The notes below the pieces were generated by a model. That model did not search any database and was not told the DNA's origin. It saw nothing but the letters and a program-made list of their open reading frames with translations. DNA of 64,000 bases from Macrophomina tecta (Eukaryota > Ascomycota > Dothideomycetes > Botryosphaeriales > Botryosphaeriaceae), in contig JAKSGN010000041.1 of the NCBI GenBank assembly GCA_024180945.1, positions 1,612,001 through 1,676,000 of the forward strand. Direction: 5' to 3'. Positions 58,451 through 64,000 of the stretch are shown here, piece after piece (position 1 is the first letter of the stretch; the number at the start of each line of letters is the position of its first letter). A program made the position numbers and the translations under genes.

Positions 58451-61400
58451 TTCACACCTTTGATTCCTTGCCAACAGCCAACACCAAGCCCAGAAAAACA
58501 GGGCTGAAGTGGGTGTTTCGGGCGCCGCCGCTCGAGTTCTCAAGAATTCGAGCCCAAACTGCCATGGCGAACCGGGAAGAATCCCATCATCTGGCCATTT
58601 CCTCCATGTTGCGCCACGCGTCGAGAAGAAAGAACAAGTGCCTTTCCAGCCCATTCCGTACGGAGCATCTCCCGATAGATGGCTAGCGTTCACGCCTCTT
58701 CACTGGGCACGAGGTACGCGCCCTGTTGGGCTGTCACACTCTTTGCTTCGTCACAGTAAGCCCCTTGTCCGAATGACCCACCGACGAGCCGAATCATGAA
58801 GGTCCAAACGTCCGTGCAAAAAAGAAAACAGGTGACGCCAACGGGACTTGCGTGTGCTTGCGCTGCCATCCCTACTCTGATCTTCCGTCTGCGTGACTCG
58901 GAGGCAAGCGGAAGGACGAGCGACGCCCCCCGAGCATTGATTAGTCTGTCTTTGCGAGCGTGCGCCTACCTGTTCTCACCGCCGAGGCCGAGAGATAAAC
59001 AGCAACTTTGCCGGCCGTTGATCGGAGGTAGGGTGCGGATATGGCTATGTGTGGTTGCTTCGCCTCATTTGATTAGTCAGGAACACTCATCAGCGTCGTC
59101 ATGACCGAGACCTCTGCCGTCTCTCCAGGCATCACGTTCATCACCACTTGTCTTGCCAAAGATCAAATGTCTTGGTCTCCCATGAATTATAGCTCCGGAC
59201 AGTCGTCTTTTGGCCACCCCCCACTTCGCCTCGGGGCTGACATGCCTAGCTGATTGCTTAGCGCTTCTCCGGACTTAACCACAGCCACCCGGCTGCGCAG
59301 CCGAGCGAGACCCAGTACGTACTCGTACTTCACAGAACCGTTCTGGCCGGCATGTGCTGGGATTAGTTGACTGCTACAGAAGATGGCGGGGGAAGATGGA
59401 AAAAAGCAATGAAAAGCAGGATCACGGAGTTAGCCCCGGGGCGTCATTCTTCATACCACCCAACACTCCTACGCCGGGGGCGTTCCGGAAAGTCGACAGA
59501 ATCAGGTAACTTTGAGAGACGATCGCGGGTTGATCAGGGTTCTGCCAAAGAAGGAAGATACCCCGTTTGTTGATCAGCCTTTCTCAGCCGTTGGCTTCAT
59601 CGAATACGCCTCGTATGGCACTTTATTTTTGTGATCGCGAAAGTGGAGGAGCAGGCAGCTTGTGGAGGGGACATGACCCGCATAGCCACAGTAGCGCAGT
59701 AGTGAACGAGCAGGCGGCGTTCGCTTGGTTGGGTGGCGGATGCTGCGCTACATTTCGGCAACCCGTATTTTACGAGGCTTGAGATGGTGGTTCTTAGCAC
59801 TCACTCGCCTCTTCCTTCGATTGACACCAGCCTCCTCGCCCGACCAACTTTTGCTTCCATGTTTGTCTCTGTACCATATCGACTCGGCAAGGATAGAACT
59901 TAGTGCATTCACCATGTGTGCGCGTGTGCCCAATTCATTATATTGTCTCGACTAGGATATGGGGACGGCGGGATTCCTTAATCCAGTAGTGCGAAGAAAA
60001 CAAGATACTCTGGTCATTCCCCTACCGTCTTTGTCCGAGCCTGGGCCGCGCGACACGCGCGCGACGGCTCGTCGGCCGGCCGGGAAGGACACAGACTTTT
60101 GCAACCGGCGTCCCGGTCAGTCCGCCCCATGTCCCGCTCGCTTGTATTTCTCTCGTCCGCCTACTCGCGCGCAAGGTGAGTCGGGACGCGGGTTACTGTG
60201 CCGCGTCTCCTCCAGCGGCTCGACCGTCCGTCTCAAAGCCTGCGGGCAGGTAGCGTACGATCTACAGCAGAAAAGAGAGCCCTGCTGTCCTACGTTTGCC
60301 ATGGCACCCTGACTCTTCGACACTCGCCCACCACACGGGCAGTGATCATCAAATCCGCCGTCCTTCGTTTGAAACAACGGAACCAGGCAAAGATAGGCCG
60401 CAGATGAGGACTTGAGTCATGCCTCTTTGCATAGGTGCATGGAGCGCGCGCGCGCGTCAGATTACATGCGCGAGCAAGAGACCGACCGGAATGCGAGAGG
60501 GAATGGGAGCGAGGTACGCGGTACGCTAGGCGGACGACTCGTACGCTCCCTTCACACACCCTTTTCTCTCTCTCGGTCTTCGACATCAGAGCCGACGAGG
60601 GCCGAGCTGAGACCTCTCAATCAACGGGATTACACACTCTGGCTCAAAGCAAGTATCAGTAGGCACAAAAAAGGTGGGGGGCTGTGTGTGAGTGGAAAAA
60701 AAAAAAAGGACCAGCGTATGTGTGTCTGCTGCTGCCTTGAGAAGAGCACGCGCGGTCCGCCACATCCACTGCTTGGTCGTCTTCGTCTTATCCAAGCATT
60801 TTTTTTTTTTCCCTCTCTTACGTCCCAAGCGTAAGAGAGGGGGAGGACAGGGGTGCCCGCTCTTACACAGCGCCGGTTAGGAGGCGCTTTTCTTTCCTCT
60901 CCAAACCGGTTCCAACTCGAAACCTCGTGTGTGGCACACAAACCTGACCGGCGTGGTGGGAAAGAGGAACGAGAGGGAAAAAAAACAAAAAGAGGGTGCT
61001 GACTGTGTTATTGTCCGCGAACCCACCAACAGTCTAAGCATAAGATGAGAGAAAAGTGTGTGGGTGTGAGGGAGGATTTCCGCAGCCGTCGTGGACGCCG
61101 CAAACGCAGGCTCCTTCTCCGAGGGAAAAAGAAAGGACCAAGCCTCTCGGAGAGGTAAGCGAAAAAGAAGTCAGAAAGAAGGCAGGAGGAAAAAAAAGAA
61201 AGCGGTGATAAGTAGCAACGTACAGTGAGTGAGATGCGGATGTGCTCCGTGTGGTCGCGTTCGTCGCGAACAGCAGGGCTTGGGGTGTGGCGGTCACTTT
61301 CATGGTTGGACGCGTCGCGCGCAAGCCGCAGTCAGCCCATCGCGCTCGACGCGGATGCGGGGAAACGTGGGCGACAAGGGCAACAGTACGCGAGGCGCAG

Positions 61401-63241
61401 TAGTCGAGCGAAGCAAAGAACGGCGCCGAGGCGAGAAGAGACGGTCAAGCAGAGAGATGCCTTGGAGATGTGGACGGCGAGAATCGGCCGCCGGATACCG
61501 CCGCTGTCTGCTCCCGGCGTGTTGGAGGTGTGGAGAGTGCACGGATTGGACGGGAGGCGGGAAAAGGGTATGCATGCGCATGGGTGCGGCGCGCCTTTGA
61601 TGTGTGGGTGGAGTTTGCGGATTCGCGGGCAATGGTGGATGCGGATTGGTCGGGTACGTGCAGCGCGAAGAGGTCCCCACATCCCGCTAAACCATCAACC
61701 CCTGTCTGGCTTGTTCGGCGTTGCTCCTGGGGTGGTGTGTACGTGTGTGCGCGTGTGGGCGTTGTCTATCATAACTCGTTTGAGGTCGTCGCGACGAGCC
61801 ACAATCGGCGAACTGGGGTGTGCGGGTGAGTCCCCAAGGCCAGAGGGTGATGTAGTTAGGTGTGTCCATTGTCTCTCCGAGGTTAGGCTGCACGCCGGGC
61901 GCTAGAGACGAGGCTTGAGGGGAAGTAGATCGAACCTGCCGCCGGCACGGCGCCCTTGACGGCTTTTGCGGTCTATTTTGCCAGAGACCTATAGAAACTC
62001 AGAGTTGAGCAAAGCCCCAGGCCGCTCGTCGGACATGATAAGTGCTTTTGCAGGCCTCAAATGCCTTCCCTTCGGAGCTAGATTGAGTTCGCGGCAGTGC
62101 TAGAACGGCCGGCACAAGGATGCCTACTACTCTCCCATGTGCTTTTCCACGGTCCGGCCTCCAGCCGTGCAGGGATAGTCATCTTATGAAAGGGCCCGTC
62201 TAGCGTGTGCGGTTCCGCAGGGAAGTGAATTTCTCACTTCACCAAGAGACAGGGTTACGGAAAGGCACAATGACAGGGGTCTAGATGAGCAGGGCATTAT
62301 GGGCAAACGTGAGCATCAACAAAGGTTGCAAAAGTTATCGTGTTGAAGAATCATGGATTGCGCATGCCCAAGCCGGCGCCCTCCGAGCTGACAAGGCTGA
62401 GGAAAACAAGAACGATGGGATGGATTTTCATTGGCAACGTGCTGAATATTGGATGCGTGAGGCGCAAGCCTTGCCACTGCCACCTCAGCCTCGTAATCAA
62501 GCCATGGCACGGGATGTAGGCTTCTGGAACTCTCGCGACGTAGGCAGTCTGCAAAGTACTGGGGGACAGGCTTGCCAGGATAAAGCGAGTTGAACTACCG
62601 TACTCACGAGGAGGTGTTAACTGGAACATGCCAGGATTGTGCGGATGGAGGCTTCAACCCCAAGTGGAGGTGCCGTCGTTCCGTTACAATTTCCTGCAAA
62701 TGACCTCGTCTAGCTCTGGGCGGAAACGAAACGAAGTTGAAACGGGCTCGAGGCGACCCAGCTGGGGTTACTACGCTGGCCACAATGGCGCGACGTCGAG
62801 CGTCCGTTGCTAATCATGCGAACGGTACTGGTTGGGCCGGCTTTCGGCTCCCGCACTGAAGTAGTATCCGCAATGCAGGTCTCCATAGTTTGCATGAGCA
62901 TATGTAGGAACTTGTGCTGGATGATTGGTGTTGAGTGAAACTAGACCATGGATGAGTAAGCGGCAGAGGTGCATATGATATATTCCCTAAGCGACCTAGG
63001 CCGTTCCGTACAAATGTGGCAGGGCACGACCGACGGAGGTAACAAGTGGCTTCTTTGTCCAGAGTATGACACGGCAAAGTCAGGGCCTGGTGACCCTGAT
63101 GCCGCGTCGTGGCTCATTCGGAAGGCGTAAATACATAGCATTAGGGGCCATCCGCGTATGCAGCTGCGCGCTCGGCGCTGTGCCACGCTCCGGAAACGCG
63201 TATACACGCGTCATGTTTGTGTAGACGAGTATCAATACGAA
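58451..63241. other. long stretch without a supported gene
   Basis: 4.8 kb. The 226-codon frame at 61225-61905 (plus) and overlapping minus-strand frames around 61034-61893 are rich in Arg, Trp, Cys and Gly with no motif. Scattered homopolymers (A at 60698-60708, T at 60799-60810) and a perfect hairpin (60811-60841) are present. The right end includes the SFT2 3' flank. Confidence 0.5.
60811..60841. other. perfect 12-bp stem-loop beside a T12 run
   Basis: CCCTCTCTTACG at 60811-60822 is followed by a 7-base loop (TCCCAAG) and the exact reverse complement at 60830-60841. A T12 run lies immediately 5' on the plus strand, equivalent to A12 immediately 3' of the hairpin on the minus strand. No gene is attached. 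Confidence 0.9.
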
Positions 63242-64000
63242 TCAGTCGTTCATCCATGCGGCGACTCTGTTGCCGCCAAAACGCGCAGCGAAGCGCAAGC
63301 CTGACGATCCCATCGGAAAATAAGAGACGAGATACCAAAGCAGGCAAATGAGCTGTGCGATCGCCGAAATGAGGGTGAGGATGGTGGAGTGCAGCTGTAC
63401 CAGTCAATCACGCGCTCCGGAAGTAAACACGAGTCATCGCATGTGGCGGTTAGTGTGGGGGGAGGGGGGTTGGTTGCGGCGGCGGCGGCGGCGGTGGTGG
63501 TGGTGGTGGTGGTAGGAGTGGAGGTGTCCGTGACAGGGGTCTACGGATGGGAAAGCAGGTTTATCGATTGCAGGGATGAGGAAACATGAAAGTCGACTTA
63601 CACCAAGCGCGAAGTAGAGCGTCAGCGCGATGGTACCAAAGTAGGCGGCAGTAAACGGCAGTCGAGGCCCGGATGTGAGATGTTGCACTTGGGGCTTTGG
63701 TCAGCGGCTGATAAGATGACGGCCCGAAGAGGTAGAGGCTTGCTCACCATACTGCATTGGGCCCATCATGACCGCCCATGAGGCCAAGAAGAGCACGGAG
63801 CCCATGGTCCACCTGAGAAGAGAAATCGAGCGTTAGCTGCTGCGGATCCCTGCAGGACTGCCAGCTGATGTGATTGGAACATGGGCTCGAGGGAAGTTGA
63901 GATTAGGTCGCGGTATCTGCAGTGCACCGCAGGTCGCACCCGCATGATCGCTGGTAGTGTGGGACCATGTCTCAGAAGGGGAACGTGGCTCACGGGCGTC
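63242..64000 (-). CDS. SFT2: SFT2-type Golgi vesicle-transport membrane protein (C-terminal part, cut by window edge)
   Basis: Three exons are secure: 63748-63812, 63602-63687 and 63242-63394, with introns of 60 and 207 bp, all in frame. They encode about 101 residues: WTMGSVLFLASWAVMMGPMQY, then VQHLTSGPRLPFTAAYFG and IALTLYFALG, then LHSTILTLISAIAQ, LICLLWYLVSYFPMGSSG and a tail RFGGNRVAAWMND. The GPRLPFTAAYFG block and the YFPMG loop are hallmarks of Got1/Sft2 proteins, four-helix membrane proteins of the Golgi needed for retrograde endosome-to-Golgi vesicle fusion. Three of the four helices are visible. The exon at 63812 is preceded by a good acceptor with a CTAAC branch site. A GTGAGC at 63988-63993 may be its donor, leaving 63994-64000 as the end of the upstream exon, but I cannot confirm it. 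The N-terminus lies beyond the window. Confidence 0.9.
63476..63513. repeat. CGG then TGG triplet repeats inside an SFT2 intron
   Basis: Six CGG units pass directly into about six TGG units on the plus strand. The tract sits in the middle of the 207-bp intron between the last two SFT2 exons and largely explains why that intron is longer than others in the window. Confidence 0.9.

Noticed and set aside
61225..61905. 226-codon plus-strand frame
   Set aside because: Composition-driven Arg/Trp/Gly-rich text with several overlapping frames on the minus strand; no motif.
1..64000. Biosynthetic gene cluster, CRISPR array, intact transposon or viral insertion
   Set aside because: No polyketide or peptide synthetase, transposase, reverse transcriptase domain, regularly spaced repeats or viral genes were seen; the supported genes are unrelated and mostly housekeeping.

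Overview
The window is nuclear DNA of a filamentous ascomycete (Pezizomycotina). The evidence is intron style (phase-consistent GT-AG introns mostly of 47-87 bp, several with a CTAAC/CTGAC-like branch site near the acceptor), gene content typical of that group (a Zn2Cys6 regulator whose intron splits the zinc cluster, a rhamnogalacturonan acetylesterase, a PP6 phosphatase with an acidic insert, NPR3), and long pyrimidine-rich intergenic DNA. I cannot fix the genus; a dothideomycete would fit but this is only a guess. There are no operons, CRISPR arrays or rRNA genes, and I found no convincing tRNA.

Layout. 1-1350: 3' part of a tRNA(Ile)-lysidine-synthetase-like gene, running in from the left. 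1351-17442: gene-poor; its only well supported gene is a three-exon Zn2Cys6 regulator (7859-8951, minus). The right half of this stretch is AT-richer and holds fragments that look like decayed coding DNA. 17443-18395 (minus): secreted rhamnogalacturonan acetylesterase. 20293-21800 (minus): Sit4/PP6-type phosphatase, divergent from UPF3 (22240-24250, plus). 26369-31747 (minus): 1712-residue WD40 plus helical-repeat protein. 34571-34999 (minus): small conserved-looking protein. 38722-40263 (minus): METTL4-type MT-A70 methyltransferase, divergent from a LEU5-type CoA carrier (41114-42341, plus). 44275-49553 (minus): DNA2 helicase/nuclease, divergent from a 2-oxodicarboxylate carrier (50043-51272, plus), which is followed on the same strand by NPR3 (51784-54510). 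54511-63241: almost 9 kb with no supported gene, including a GC-rich, triplet-repeat-rich block at 57.0-58.4 kb. 63242-64000 (minus): 3' part of SFT2.

The genes do not form a pathway. They are mostly housekeeping functions: tRNA and possibly other nucleic-acid modification, mRNA surveillance, phosphatase and TORC1 nutrient signalling, replication and repair, mitochondrial transport and Golgi traffic. One pectin-degrading secreted enzyme and one possible local regulator lie among them. SIT4 and NPR3 both belong to nutrient/TOR signalling but are 30 kb apart. I found no convincing undescribed system. The observations I rate highest are an 11-nt micro-exon in the carrier gene at 50227-50237, a 48-bp first coding exon of DNA2, the phosphatase insert, and the METTL4-type enzyme. 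Exon joins were worked out by hand from splice sites, frame continuity and remembered family motifs; no alignment or RNA data were available.
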